DNA of 33,189 nucleotides from Oscillospiraceae bacterium (GCA_016282135.1 JAEEKA010000079.1:1-33189), one strand, 5' to 3'. Shown: positions 1-6,717, counted from the stretch's first letter. The notes: generated from the letters alone by a model not told the origin. Translations and numbers: made by a program.

Positions 1-172
1 CGCCGACACCGTGATCCTGGCCATGGGCGTTCGCGCCAATCGTCCTGGACTGGACGCCTTCCGGGCCGCCTTCGGCGACAGATTGATTCTGGTGGGTGAT
101 ACCGCCCGTCCCGGCCAGATCTACGACGCGCTGCACAGCGGTCATGACCGCGCATTTGTCTACGACATCTGA
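1..172 (+). CDS. C-terminal end of an NADH:flavin oxidoreductase with FAD/NAD(P)-binding domain (partial)
   Basis: Only the last 56 residues are present; the gene begins before the window. The frame opens at base 2 and ends at TGA 170-172. The fragment reads VILAMGVRAN, then GDTARPG, IYDAL and HSGHDRA. This is the C-terminal FAD-binding end of the pyridine nucleotide-disulfide reductase domain found in 2,4-dienoyl-CoA reductase (FadH) and other old-yellow-enzyme fusions. In that family GDxxxPG contacts FAD and the following helix ends in DAIHSG or similar. Substrate cannot be told from this piece. Ferredoxin-NADP reductase-like proteins share the motif, but the closing HSG helix favours the FadH/enoate reductase type. 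Confidence 0.7.
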   Translation, partial: ADTVILAMGVRANRPGLDAFRAAFGDRLILVGDTARPGQIYDALHSGHDRAFVYDI

Positions 173-382
173 CACGGTGACAGGCACCAATTGAGATTGA
201 ACCAGTCTCATTGTTTTGCAATCCTGTTTTCCCGCGTTGCCGCATGTCATTTTATTTCTCTGCAAGGCTGACGAATCCTGCGTATACGCATAACAGAGCT
301 AAGGTGATACAGCCCTCGTCTGGCGGGTGATATCGCCGTCAAAGGCAGCTTCGGAATTCGGAATCTTTTTTGTTCTACCCCA
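173..382. other. Gene-less spacer
   Basis: No coding frame with a ribosome binding site is visible. The stretch is more AT-rich than its surroundings. It contains a small palindrome near 280-290 (GCGTATACGC) and a weak GC hairpin near 323-345. No convincing promoter was found. It separates the end of the oxidoreductase gene from a strong terminator. Confidence 0.5.
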
Positions 383-428
383 GCAAAACAAAGAGGCACT
401 TGCGAAAGCAAGTGCCTCTTTGTTTTGC
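383..428. terminator. Bidirectional intrinsic terminator, perfect 21-bp stem
   Basis: Arms 383-403 and 408-428 are a perfect 21-base inverted repeat around a GAAA loop. The outer part is A-rich on the left and T-rich on the right (AAAACAAAGAGG against CCTCTTTGTTTT), so the transcript has a U-tract in both directions. It lies between the plus-strand oxidoreductase gene and the minus-strand yedF remnant, as expected for a convergent terminator. The AACAAAGAGG outer arm recurs in the terminator at 6108-6149. Confidence 0.85.
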
Positions 429-466
429 GGACGGCTCTCTCTTCTGTTTTCCGGCTTCTAAGGATA

Positions 467-755
467 TTAAAGCTCCAGTATGGTACTGCCCTCGATTCGC
501 GGCTGCCGGAAGCGGAAGAAGACGCGGAGGGAGAGTTCCTGCTCCGGTTCGCTCATCCAGGCAAGGCCGCAGCCTGCGGTAATCCCTCCGGGAATGGGGA
601 CGAGTCGGCCGTTTCAGATTTTCAATCGCCGTTTCGTTATCCACCAGAGTTTCAACGGTATCCGCCCGTTCCAGCCCCTTCATGGCGCTTATCGTTTTCA
701 CCACAGGAAGCGGGCAGGCGTCTCCAATTGCGTTTCTGCGGCCTTTTTGCAACAC
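467..755 (-). pseudogene. Broken yedF (TusA-like domain) joined out of frame to a DUF3343 C-terminus
   Basis: Read on the minus strand from 755, the first part encodes NAIGDACPLPVVKT and then LVDNETAIENLK, the N-terminal TusA/SirA-like domain of the selenium-associated protein YedF, with its CPxP motif. About 50 residues in, the similarity moves to another frame, which encodes GRLVPIPGGITAGCGLAW and ends ...STILEL with TAA at 467-469. That is typical of DUF3343 (putative Se/S carrier), a small protein usually encoded beside yedF. The change of frame falls near position 610. No ATG opens the first part; the frame only has GTG at 755 without a clear Shine-Dalgarno, and it follows the DUF6465 stop in the same frame. 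The simplest reading is a deletion that removed the end of yedF and the start of the DUF3343 gene. A sequencing indel would not explain the loss of the YedF DsrE-like half. Confidence 0.65.
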
Positions 756-791
756 TCTGGTTTGTTGCTCTGAAGTTTTGATGAAGCAGTG

Positions 792-1139
792 TTACAGCTC
801 CAGCTTGTCCTCAATGTCGTTGATGACGTAGTAGACCATGTTATCCTCAGGCTTGATGTAGAGCTTACAGGAACGGATCATGGCAGACGCGTGCTTGGCC
901 TTAAAATCCTCCTTGCAGCGCTCCACCAGCACAGCACAGTCGAACTGGCGGTTGGCATGCTGGACATAGATCTGCGGCACAATGGCAGATGCCACTTGCT
1001 TTCCGGCATTTTTGGCCGCCTCCAGGACAGGCTCGGCCATTTTAACCGCGGAGCCTGCCGCAGTCTTTGCCTTGCGGACCACCGGCTCAGCCTTCTCCAG
1101 AACTTCATCCATGACTTCCTTTATTTTGCTCTCTGCCAT
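792..1139 (-). CDS. DUF6465 family protein
   Basis: A 115-residue protein. ATG at 1139 was chosen over more distal starts because GGGG lies just upstream on the minus strand and the preceding residues do not resemble the family. The N-terminal half is Ala/Lys/Glu-rich and probably helical (AEPVVRKAKTAAG, AEPVLEAAKNAGK). The C-terminal half is a compact domain with IYVQHANRQF, CKEDFKAKH, LYIKPEDNMVYYVIND and a final KLEL. This arrangement matches DUF6465, a small family of unknown function common in Oscillospiraceae. It has a good upstream promoter of its own (1191-1219) and is followed directly by the yedF remnant. Confidence 0.75.
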   Translation of the reverse strand: MAESKIKEVMDEVLEKAEPVVRKAKTAAGSAVKMAEPVLEAAKNAGKQVASAIVPQIYVQHANRQFDCAVLVERCKEDFKAKHASAMIRSCKLYIKPEDNMVYYVINDIEDKLEL

Positions 1140-1190
1140 ATCTTTGCGTCCCCTTTCGTAAAATCGTTTGCAGGGTTCCCCTGCCCTCTC

Positions 1191-1219
1191 ATTATAGCAC
1201 AATCTCAATGGAATCAACA
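1191..1219 (-). promoter_or_regulatory. Sigma-A promoter for the DUF6465 gene
   Basis: On the minus strand a perfect TATAAT (complement of 1191-1196) is preceded, after 17 bases, by TGTTGA (complement of 1214-1219). The predicted RNA has a leader of about 50 bases before the ATG at 1139. Confidence 0.6.
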
Positions 1220-1343
1220 GTCGTTTTTTCAGTTTTTCTCAATTTTTTCATTTTTATTCAAATCACGCCAGGTTTTTTTGTCGGTTTTCGGTCCATATTA
1301 TAATCGGGCGCTCATAAAATTTTATTGACGGGAGGGATCGCGC

Positions 1344-2336
1344 ATGGGAAGAAGCATTCGGGCCGCCGGGTTGGCGGTCTGGCTGACGCTGCTGCTGACC
1401 GTTCCGGCCTTTGGGGCTGAGCCGGAGAGCCTGGTCCCCGTGGGCAAAACGGTGGGCCTGGAGCTGGAAATGGACGGGGTCTATATCGTGGGCTTTAGTG
1501 AGGAGGACTCCCCTGCCCAAGCGGCGGGCCTGCAAACAGGCGACTGCATCAAGGCTGTGAACGGCTGCCCTTTGGACAAAGCGGAAACGCTCCGGGCGCT
1601 GGTATCGGAATCCGGCGGCGGAACTGTGGTTCTGGACCTGGATCGCGCCGGGCGGGCAGTCCAGGCAGCTATGCGGCCGGTGAATCGGAACGGAGAGCTT
1701 TTCCTTGGCCTCCGGGTCCGGGATCGTATCGCGGGATTGGGCACCGTGACCTTCTATGACCCGGAAACCGGGCTTTTCGGGGCTTTGGGCCACGGCGTCA
1801 GCGGGGGAAACAGACAGCCCATCGTCATCCGGGGCGGCCTTGCCGCCGAGACCTGCGTTTCCGGTATTCGACGGGGCAAGGCCGGGTCTCCGGGCTCCCT
1901 GCTGGGCCCGGCCTCCGGGGGGACCGTCCTGGGACGGATTGAGCAGAACACAGACCGGGGCCTTTTCGGTCATGCGGATGGAGCCGAATTGGAAGGCCAG
2001 TGCGCCCCGCTGGCCGCCCGGGAAGATGTTCGGACAGGTCCCGCAGAGATTTGGTGCGGTTTGGACGGCGGCCAGCCTGCGGCTTATACGGTAGAGATCG
2101 AAGCAGTCCGGCTGGACGAGGAACAGTGCCGGGATCTGCGGCTGGTGGTAACGGATCGGCGGCTGCTGGAACAGACCGGCGGCATTGTCCAGGGCATGAG
2201 CGGCTCCCCCATCCTTCAGGACGGCAAGCTGGTGGGCGCGGTCACCCACGTCCTGGTGCGGGACCCTACAAGGGGCTACGGCATTCTGATCGGTCACATG
2301 CTGGAGGGAGCGGATCAGGCGGCGAAAGCCGCCTGA
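1344..2336 (+). CDS. spoIVB: SpoIVB-type signalling serine peptidase
   Basis: A 330-residue protein with an N-terminal signal/anchor helix (residues about 5-22), a PDZ domain (about 35-110, with AAGLQTGDCIKAVNG) and the S55 peptidase domain. In Bacillus SpoIVB is made in the forespore, secreted into the intermembrane space, and cuts SpoIVFA to release SpoIVFB and activate sigma-K. The catalytic triad is visible: His150 in FGALGHG, Asp271 in VVTDRRLL, and Ser286 in GMSGSP; the Asp-Ser spacing of 15 equals that of B. subtilis (D363/S378). It is shorter than the Bacillus protein (about 425 aa), mainly in the N-terminal region. The start has GGGAGG at good spacing. Its presence indicates a sporulating lineage. 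A CATATTA near 1293 could be a forespore -10, but no matching -35 was seen. Confidence 0.93.
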   Translation: MGRSIRAAGLAVWLTLLLTVPAFGAEPESLVPVGKTVGLELEMDGVYIVGFSEEDSPAQAAGLQTGDCIKAVNGCPLDKAETLRALVSESGGGTVVLDLDRAGRAVQAAMRPVNRNGELFLGLRVRDRIAGLGTVTFYDPETGLFGALGHGVSGGNRQPIVIRGGLAAETCVSGIRRGKAGSPGSLLGPASGGTVLGRIEQNTDRGLFGHADGAELEGQCAPLAAREDVRTGPAEIWCGLDGGQPAAYTVEIEAVRLDEEQCRDLRLVVTDRRLLEQTGGIVQGMSGSPILQDGKLVGAVTHVLVRDPTRGYGILIGHMLEGADQAAKAA

Positions 2337-2340
2337 TCCC

Positions 2341-2416
2341 CAATTGAGAATTAAGAATTGAGAGTTGAGAATTAAAAATCTACTTTTCAATTCTCAATTC
2401 TCACCTCTCAATTATC
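2341..2416. repeat. Heptamer array (AATTGAG type), inverted arms
   Basis: The left arm repeats variants of GAGAATT with 7-base period (GAGAATT, AAGAATT, GAGAGTT, GAGAATT). The right arm, about 15 bases later, carries the reverse complement (CAATTCT, CAATTCT, CACCTCT, CAATTAT). The arms can fold into a long imperfect hairpin. It starts five bases after the spoIVB stop, so it may also act as a 3' end stabiliser or terminator. Confidence 0.85.
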
Positions 2417-2425
2417 ATAATGTCA

Positions 2426-2454
2426 TTGACTTTTCCGCAAAAACAAGCTAAAAT
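2426..2454 (+). promoter_or_regulatory. Sigma-A promoter for rnpB
   Basis: TTGACT at 2426-2431 and TAAAAT at 2449-2454 are separated by 17 bases. The first base of the RNase P RNA P1 helix (2459) is 5 bases past the -10, which fits direct initiation at the mature 5' end. Confidence 0.75.
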
Positions 2455-2458
2455 ACGT

Positions 2459-2808
2459 CTGCAACCGGGCCGGGCAGCCGCGCGGGACGGCCGAAAGGCC
2501 CACCGTGAGGAAAGTCCGGGCTCCACAGGGCAAGGATAACGGGTAACGCCCGCCGAAGGCGACTTCAGGAAAAGTGCAACAGAGATATACCGCCCCGCGC
2601 AAGCGGAGCAAGGGTGGAAAGGTGAGGTAAGAGCTCACCCGTCGGCTGGAGACTGTCCGACGCTGTAAACTCTATCCGGAGCAACACCGTGGAGGAGACA
2701 TTGGCTGGCCCGGCCGTCTCCGTGGAGGTGGCATAGAGCGTATCGGCAACGGTACGACAAGATAGATGGCTGTCTAAGACAGAACCCGGCTTACAGACCC
2801 GATTGCAG
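2459..2808 (+). ncRNA. rnpB: RNase P RNA, bacterial type A-like
   Basis: The RNA is the catalytic subunit of RNase P, which removes 5' leaders from pre-tRNAs. The universally conserved core is present: GAGGAAAGTCCGGGCTC near 2507-2523 (CR I), an ACAGAGATATACCGCC segment near 2579-2594, and near the 3' end AAGACAGAACCCGGCTTACA (CR V). The P1 helix can be drawn between 2459-2469 (CTGCAACCGGG) and 2798-2808 (CCCGATTGCAG), with one C-A mismatch. The length of about 350 nt is normal. Exact ends are estimated from P1. Confidence 0.95.
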
Positions 2809-2810
2809 TT

Positions 2811-2892
2811 GTAATGCAGAATGCACAATGCAGAATGCAGAATGTGATCTTCCACATTCATTTTGCATTTTGCATTCTGCATTATGCATTAC
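2811..2892. repeat. Heptamer array (TGCAGAA / TGCATTN type), inverted arms
   Basis: The left arm runs GTAATGCAGAATGCACAATG and continues with two more TGCAGAA units. The right arm runs TTTGCATTTTGCATTCTGC and ends ATGCATTAC. The period is 7 bases in both arms, and the outer ends GTAATGC/GCATTAC are exact complements. The centre is a short unrelated loop. The element begins two bases after rnpB and could serve as its 3' boundary hairpin. The same heptamer, in one orientation only, lies inside mnmG at 29899-29936. Confidence 0.9.
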
Positions 2893-2930
2893 GGCTTTCC
2901 CGTCCGCATATCCTGTTTGGGTGATGCGTT

Positions 2931-3314
2931 TTGCAAATCAAGATTACTCCGGGCTTCTTACTTTTGCTGGGGGGCTTTGGGCTGCTGGATCGTTGGGGGC
3001 TTTCCCTGCTCTTTCTGCTGGCCGCAGTCCTCCACGAGGCAGGTCACCTGACAGCACTTTGGCTGCTGGACATTTCTGTGGAAGCAATAGAACTCCGGGC
3101 AGGCGGAGCCGTAATCCGGGCCTCCCTCCGGGGAGAAGAGCGGGAGCTTTGGGCAATTGCTGCCGGGCCGGCGGTAAATCTGCTGCTGGCAGCGGTGTTT
3201 TGGCTGCCCTGGCTGGATTTCGCGCTCTGCAATCTGGCCCTGGGACTGGGAAACCTGCTGCCCCTGCCCAAGCGGGACGGCGGACGGATTCTGCATACGC
3301 TGCGGCGCTGGTAG
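2931..3314 (+). CDS. Short SpoIVFB-like M50 site-2 metallopeptidase
   Basis: A 127-residue integral membrane protein with HEAGH (His35, Glu36, His39), AAGPAVNLLL (77-86) and NLLPLPKRDGG (108-118, zinc-ligand Asp116). These are the HExxH, the substrate-channel helix and the NxxPxxxxDGG motif of S2P proteases of the SpoIVFB/YdcA type. SpoIVFB cleaves pro-sigma-K in the mother-cell-derived membrane. This copy is less than half the usual length (about 290 aa) and has no CBS domain; no SpoIVFA is adjacent. The start is TTG at 2931: an in-frame TGA at 2922 prevents a longer form, and GGTGA lies seven bases upstream. SpoIVB is encoded just upstream. Whether it still processes sigma-K or has another substrate is open. 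Confidence 0.8.
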   Translation: MQIKITPGFLLLLGGFGLLDRWGLSLLFLLAAVLHEAGHLTALWLLDISVEAIELRAGGAVIRASLRGEERELWAIAAGPAVNLLLAAVFWLPWLDFALCNLALGLGNLLPLPKRDGGRILHTLRRW

Positions 3315-3346
3315 CGGAATACGTAAAACAAACAAAGAAGCGGATC

Positions 3347-3402
3347 TGTCGGCAGATTGCCGACACTGCAGGATAAGAATTTTGAGCCCTGAACTCTGAA
3401 CC
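3347..3402. other. Small hairpin and short 7-base repeat
   Basis: TGTCGGCA (3347-3354) pairs exactly with TGCCGACA (3358-3365) around a GAT loop, followed at a distance by TTTT. It could be a weak terminator for the spoIVFB-like gene. From 3383 the spacer carries GAGCCCT, GAACTCT, GAACCAT, a minimal version of the 7-base-period arrays seen elsewhere. Confidence 0.35.
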
Positions 3403-3430
3403 ATAAGCCACCCATACCTGAGGTACAAAT

Positions 3431-5278
3431 ATGAACAAACGCATTGAAGCTCTTCTGCCCCGGATTTTGCCCCGGGTGCAAAAACCCGCCCGATATGTGG
3501 GCGGTGAATACAACCAAACCGTGAAGGACCTGGCGCAGGTGGACACCCGCGTCGCTTTCTGCTTCCCGGACACCTACGAGATCGGCATGTCCAACCTGGG
3601 GCTGCGGATCCTCTACGGCATCGTCAACCAGATGGAGGGCGTGTGGTGCGAGCGGGTCTTCACCCCCTGGGGAGACATGGAGGAGGAAATGCGGGCCGCC
3701 GGGCTCCCTCTATTCGCCCTGGAAAGCCACGACCCGGTGGGCGAGTTCGACATGATCGCCTTCTCCGTGGGCTACGAGATGAGCTACACAAACATCCTCA
3801 CCATGCTGGACCTGGCAGGGATTCCCCTCCACGCCAAAGATCGGGAAGGTTTACATAATATTATTTTCGCAGGCGGCGCCTGCACTTACAACCCGGAGCC
3901 GCTGGCTGACTTCATCGACTTCTTCTCCCTGGGCGAGGGCGAAGAGAGCACGGTAGAGATTGTAAACTGCTACCGGGACGCCAAGCGCCGGGGTCTTTCC
4001 AAGGAGGAATTTCTCTGGGAAGTGGGAAAGATTCCCGGTGTTTACGTACCCTCCCACTATGAACACAGCTACAATCCAGACGGCACCCTGGCGGCCATTA
4101 CCCCCCTGGACGGGGCCCCGGAAAAGGTGACGAAGCGGATCGTGCAGGACCTGGACAAGGCCTGGTATCCCACGGAGCCCATTGTCCCCATGACGGAAAT
4201 TGTCCACGACCGGATGAACCTGGAGGTTATGCGGGGCTGCATTCGGGGCTGCCGCTTCTGCCAGGCGGGCTACACCTACCGGCCCGTCCGGCCCCGAAAG
4301 CCGGAAACCCTCTACGAGCAGGCGGTGCACGCCCTGGAATTTGCCGGGGACAACGAAATCACTCTCTCCAGCCTTTCCACCTCGGACTACAAATATCTGG
4401 AGCCCCTGACGGACCGGCTGACGGAGTACTGCGCCGCCCGGAACATCAATATGTCGGTGCCCTCCCTGCGGGCGGACAACTTCTCCCGGGATCTGATGCT
4501 GAAGCTGCAAAAGGTCCGCAAGAGCGGCCTGACCTTTGCGCCCGAGGCGGGAACCCAGCGGCTCCGGGACGCCATCAACAAGAACGTCACCGAGGAGGAC
4601 GTGCTCAAAACCTGCCAGATTGCCTTCGCCGGCGGCTGGAACAACGTGAAGCTCTACTTCATGCTGGGCCTGCCCACGGAGACCGACGAGGACGTGCTGG
4701 GCATCGCGGATTTGGTCTACAAAATCTACAACACCTGGAAGGACTACGCCTCCAACAAGAATCGGGGCGTCCGCATCCACGTGGCCACAGCCTTTTTCGT
4801 CCCCAAGCCCTTTACCGGTTTCCAGTGGGAACCGCAGATCGACCCGGAGGAATATCTCCGACGCTGCCGCCTGCTGAAGGAACACCTGAACAACAAGAGC
4901 GTGGAGTACAACTACCACGAGGCCAAGCTCTCGGAGCTGGAGGCCGTACTGGCCCGGGGGGACCGGCGGCTGGGGGCAGTCATCGAGGCCGCCTGGCGGC
5001 GGGGCGCCAAGCTGGACGGCTGGATGGAATACTTCGACTACGACAAGTGGATTGCCGCCCTGGACGAGTGCGGGATTGACAGAAGCTTCTACACCACTCG
5101 GGGCTTCGGTCTGGACGAGGTCCTGGCCTGGGACAGCATCGACCCCGGCGTGCGCAAGGACTTCCTGCGCCGGGAGCGAGAGCGGGCCTACCGCTCCGAG
5201 ATCACCCCAGATTGCCGCCACGGCTGCGCCGGCTGCGGGGCCAATGGGCTGCTGGAATGCGGAAAGTGCGACCCGTAG
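3431..5278 (+). CDS. TIGR03960 family B12-binding-domain radical SAM protein
   Basis: A 615-residue protein. Residues about 40-240 resemble the cobalamin-binding-like N-terminal domain of radical SAM proteins (FCFPDTYEIGMSNLGLRILY, then FAGGACTYNPEPLADFIDFF). The radical SAM core follows, with CxxxCxxC at Cys270, Cys274 and Cys277 (RGCIRGCRFCQAG), which binds the 4Fe-4S cluster. The C-terminus is Cys-rich (PDCRHGCAGCGANGLLECGKC), a second likely metal site. The family is widely conserved in Clostridia and almost always followed by a DUF2344 gene, as here, usually in front of rng-rplU-rpmA; that last part is missing in this window. Its reaction is not established; a role in RNA or ribosome modification is only suggested by neighbours. 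ATG 3431 has GAGGT at good spacing. The TAG stop lies inside a GTAGGG repeat. Confidence 0.92.
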   Translation: MNKRIEALLPRILPRVQKPARYVGGEYNQTVKDLAQVDTRVAFCFPDTYEIGMSNLGLRILYGIVNQMEGVWCERVFTPWGDMEEEMRAAGLPLFALESHDPVGEFDMIAFSVGYEMSYTNILTMLDLAGIPLHAKDREGLHNIIFAGGACTYNPEPLADFIDFFSLGEGEESTVEIVNCYRDAKRRGLSKEEFLWEVGKIPGVYVPSHYEHSYNPDGTLAAITPLDGAPEKVTKRIVQDLDKAWYPTEPIVPMTEIVHDRMNLEVMRGCIRGCRFCQAGYTYRPVRPRKPETLYEQAVHALEFAGDNEITLSSLSTSDYKYLEPLTDRLTEYCAARNINMSVPSLRADNFSRDLMLKLQKVRKSGLTFAPEAGTQRLRDAINKNVTEEDVLKTCQIAFAGGWNNVKLYFMLGLPTETDEDVLGIADLVYKIYNTWKDYASNKNRGVRIHVATAFFVPKPFTGFQWEPQIDPEEYLRRCRLLKEHLNNKSVEYNYHEAKLSELEAVLARGDRRLGAVIEAAWRRGAKLDGWMEYFDYDKWIAALDECGIDRSFYTTRGFGLDEVLAWDSIDPGVRKDFLRRERERAYRSEITPDCRHGCAGCGANGLLECGKCDP

Positions 5279-5378
5279 GGGCAAGTGAGAATTGAAAATT
5301 GAGAATTTTCGGAGTTTTGCAAATCGCGATTTGCAAAACAGAATCGTTCTCCATTCTCCTTTCTCAATTCTCAATTCA
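5275..5378. repeat. Composite repeat: GTAGGG start, AATTGAG heptamers and a 26-nt palindrome
   Basis: The element begins GTAGGGGCAAG, overlapping the stop codon of the preceding gene. It continues with GAGAATT, GAAAATT, GAGAATT. The core 5314-5339 is a perfect 26-base palindrome (left half GTTTTGCAAATCG). It closes with the inverted heptamers (CTCCATT, CTCCTTT, CTCAATT, CTCAATT). The whole forms nested hairpins between the two cotranscribed genes. Confidence 0.88.
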
Positions 5379-5401
5379 AAAGACTGACAGAGGGAGTTAC
5401 T

Positions 5402-6112
5402 ATGTCAAGACTTCTATTTATCAAAGAGGGCGTTGCGGTCTGGTCCTCCCACCTGGACCTGATGCGGGCGCTGATGCGGAGCTTCCGGCGGGCCGGGATC
5501 GACCTGAAGCACAGCCAGGGCTTTACCCCCCACCCGGAGCTGTCCATTCTCATGCCCCTGTCCGTGGGGGTGGAAAGCCAGTGCGAGATCGCGGAGTTCA
5601 GCCTGGCGGAGGGCTGCGACGTTCCCGTTGGGGAAATTGCCGTCCGGATGGCCCCCGTTCTGCCCGCGGGGATCCGGGCCCTGGAGAGCTACGAGGACGG
5701 CCAGAAGACCGGAAAGCTGGCCTGGCTGCGGGCCAGGCTGGAGCTGACATACGATGGATCAGGGGTCGGGGAGACGGATTCTTCGGCTCCGCTTCGCTCC
5801 GCTCAGAATGACAGGATCGAGGCCCTGAGAACACTCTTCGCCCGGCCCTCGCTGACCGTGCAAAAGCACAGCAAGAAGGGGGACGTAGAGATGGACATCG
5901 CCCCGATGATCCGGGAGATCCAGGTAGGGACAGGCACTGCCTGTCCGCCGTCCGCCGTCGTCCTGGAGGCCGTGGTGGCCGCCCAGAACCCGACGCTCAA
6001 TCCGTTATTGCTGGTAACGGCGATGGAGAAATATCTGCCGGAATGCAAGCCGGATCACGTGGTCTGCCGCCGCCTGGAAATCTACGATGCGGAGATGAAC
6101 GTGTTTCGATAA
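5402..6112 (+). CDS. TIGR03936 / DUF2344 radical SAM-associated protein, with two inserted repeat segments
   Basis: A 236-residue protein opening with FIKEGVAVWSSHLDLMRAL, then GIDLKHSQGFTPHPELSILM and PLSVGVESQCE. These are hallmarks of DUF2344, the partner of the TIGR03960 radical SAM protein encoded upstream; its biochemical role is unknown. The C-terminal part has VVLEAVVAAQNPTLNPLLLV. Two stretches look foreign. Residues about 119-138 (GSGVGETDSSAPLRSAQND) come from a repeat at 5757-5815. Residues about 175-182 (VGTGTACP) come from a perfect small palindrome at 5924-5946. Both keep the frame open. GAGGGAG precedes the ATG. The gene ends in a terminator that includes its stop codon. Confidence 0.88.
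   Translation: MSRLLFIKEGVAVWSSHLDLMRALMRSFRRAGIDLKHSQGFTPHPELSILMPLSVGVESQCEIAEFSLAEGCDVPVGEIAVRMAPVLPAGIRALESYEDGQKTGKLAWLRARLELTYDGSGVGETDSSAPLRSAQNDRIEALRTLFARPSLTVQKHSKKGDVEMDIAPMIREIQVGTGTACPPSAVVLEAVVAAQNPTLNPLLLVTAMEKYLPECKPDHVVCRRLEIYDAEMNVFR
5757..5815 (+). repeat. Repeat segment inside the DUF2344 reading frame
   Basis: The segment contains GATTCTTCGGCTCCGCTTCG followed by CTCCGCTCAGAATGACAG. On the minus strand it would encode CHSERSEAEPKNPS, the tell-tale translation of a dispersed repeat often seen between genes in bacterial assemblies. It is not part of the DUF2344 fold as I know it and adds about 20 residues of low-complexity sequence. Confidence 0.65.
5924..5946 (+). repeat. 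GTAGGG palindrome inside the DUF2344 reading frame
   Basis: GTAGGGACAGGCA, C, TGCCTGTCC: bases 5928-5936 and 5938-5946 are perfect complements around one base. It belongs to the GTAGGG family found in several intergenic gaps here (26207, and on the minus strand 25193, 28633, 29975). It is read through as VGTGTACP. Confidence 0.7.
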
Positions 6113-6149
6113 CAAAGAGGTCCTCCCGGGGGAGGACCTCTTTGTTATC
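6108..6149. terminator. Bidirectional terminator, perfect 20-bp stem
   Basis: Arms 6108-6127 and 6130-6149 are exactly complementary (GATAACAAAGAGGTCCTCCC and its complement) with a two-base GG loop. The left arm includes the stop codon of the DUF2344 gene; on the other strand it follows the marR stop by 14 bases. U-tracts arise on both sides. The outer AACAAAGAGG is shared with the terminator at 383-428. Confidence 0.9.
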
Positions 6150-6163
6150 AAATTGATTCCCTG

Positions 6164-6607
6164 TCAGTTCACTTTGTCCAGCAGCTCCGTCACTCGACGC
6201 AGGGACTGCGCCAGCTCTCCCCGCTCCGCTTCGGTCAGTCCGGCGTCCAGGCGCGCGGCAAGCCGCTCCAGCAGATCCGTTCTCCAGCCATCCAGCAGCA
6301 CGCGGCCCTTGTCTGTCAGCCGGATATCCACCATCGTGCGGTTGTCCTCATTGTGTTCTCTGTATACATAGCCCTCCTCCACCAGCTGCGCCACAGCGCG
6401 GGTGGCCTGCTCCTTGGAGGAGGAGAGATAGGATGCAACCCGTGACATATTCAGCTTGCCCCGATGGGCCAGCGCCGCGAACACCAGGAGCTGCGATTTG
6501 GTAAACCCATGCTCCTTCAGATCCGCGCAGGACATGACAAGGCCGTGGAGTTGCGGCAGAATCGACAGCATCGAAGCCACATCCGCATGTTTCTCTGATT
6601 CAGACAT
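6164..6607 (-). CDS. MarR family transcriptional regulator
   Basis: A 147-residue winged-helix repressor. The helix-turn-helix and wing are clear: FTKSQLLVFAAL, then KLNMSRVASYLSSSKEQATR (recognition helix), LVEEGYVYREHNEDNRTMVDIRLTDKG (wing, with DxRxxxxxLTxxG). ATG 6607 was chosen because GGGAGG lies seven bases upstream; a GTG 15 bases further upstream would contain that site. It is divergent from the kamA-like gene and the intergenic region holds an 8-8 inverted repeat overlapping the -35 of the opposite promoter. It therefore probably represses the aminomutase gene. The ligand is not predictable. Confidence 0.9.
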   Translation of the reverse strand: MSESEKHADVASMLSILPQLHGLVMSCADLKEHGFTKSQLLVFAALAHRGKLNMSRVASYLSSSKEQATRAVAQLVEEGYVYREHNEDNRTMVDIRLTDKGRVLLDGWRTDLLERLAARLDAGLTEAERGELAQSLRRVTELLDKVN

Positions 6608-6646
6608 CTGTATTCCTCCCACCGGGCATTCGTTTTATTGCAGACC

Positions 6647-6675
6647 AGTATAAGACCGAATTCAGAAAATGTCAA
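6647..6675 (-). promoter_or_regulatory. Sigma-A promoter for marR
   Basis: On the minus strand TTGACA (complement of 6670-6675) and TATACT (complement of 6647-6652) have 17-base spacing. The leader is short, about 33 bases. Confidence 0.8.
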
Positions 6676-6695
6676 CCGAAAATATTCATTTATCT

Positions 6696-6717
6696 ATAAT
6701 TGACTTTTATCAATTAT
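6696..6717. promoter_or_regulatory. Candidate MarR operator
   Basis: ATAATTGA (6696-6703) and TCAATTAT (6710-6717) are perfect inverted repeats with a six-base spacer. The size and AT-rich character are typical of MarR-family sites. The site covers the -35 of the plus-strand promoter and lies 21 bases upstream of the -35 of marR, so binding would block the aminomutase gene directly. Confidence 0.65.

Noticed and set aside
1285..1300. CATATTA upstream of spoIVB as a forespore sigma-G or sigma-F -10
   Set aside because: No -35 match (GTATA or TGAATA type) at the right distance; the overlapping TATAAT also lacks a good -35.
2341..2892. Possible CRISPR array
   Set aside because: The repeats are 7 bases long, without spacers of constant length and without cas genes; the period and inverted arms do not fit CRISPR.
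3851..5374. A 507-codon minus-strand frame opposite the radical SAM gene
   Set aside because: The plus strand encodes a clear TIGR03960 protein; the antisense frame has no recognisable domain and runs into a repeat.
5598..5834. A minus-strand frame with CHSERSEAEPKN
   Set aside because: This is a known artefact of translating a dispersed repeat, and it lies antisense to the DUF2344 gene.
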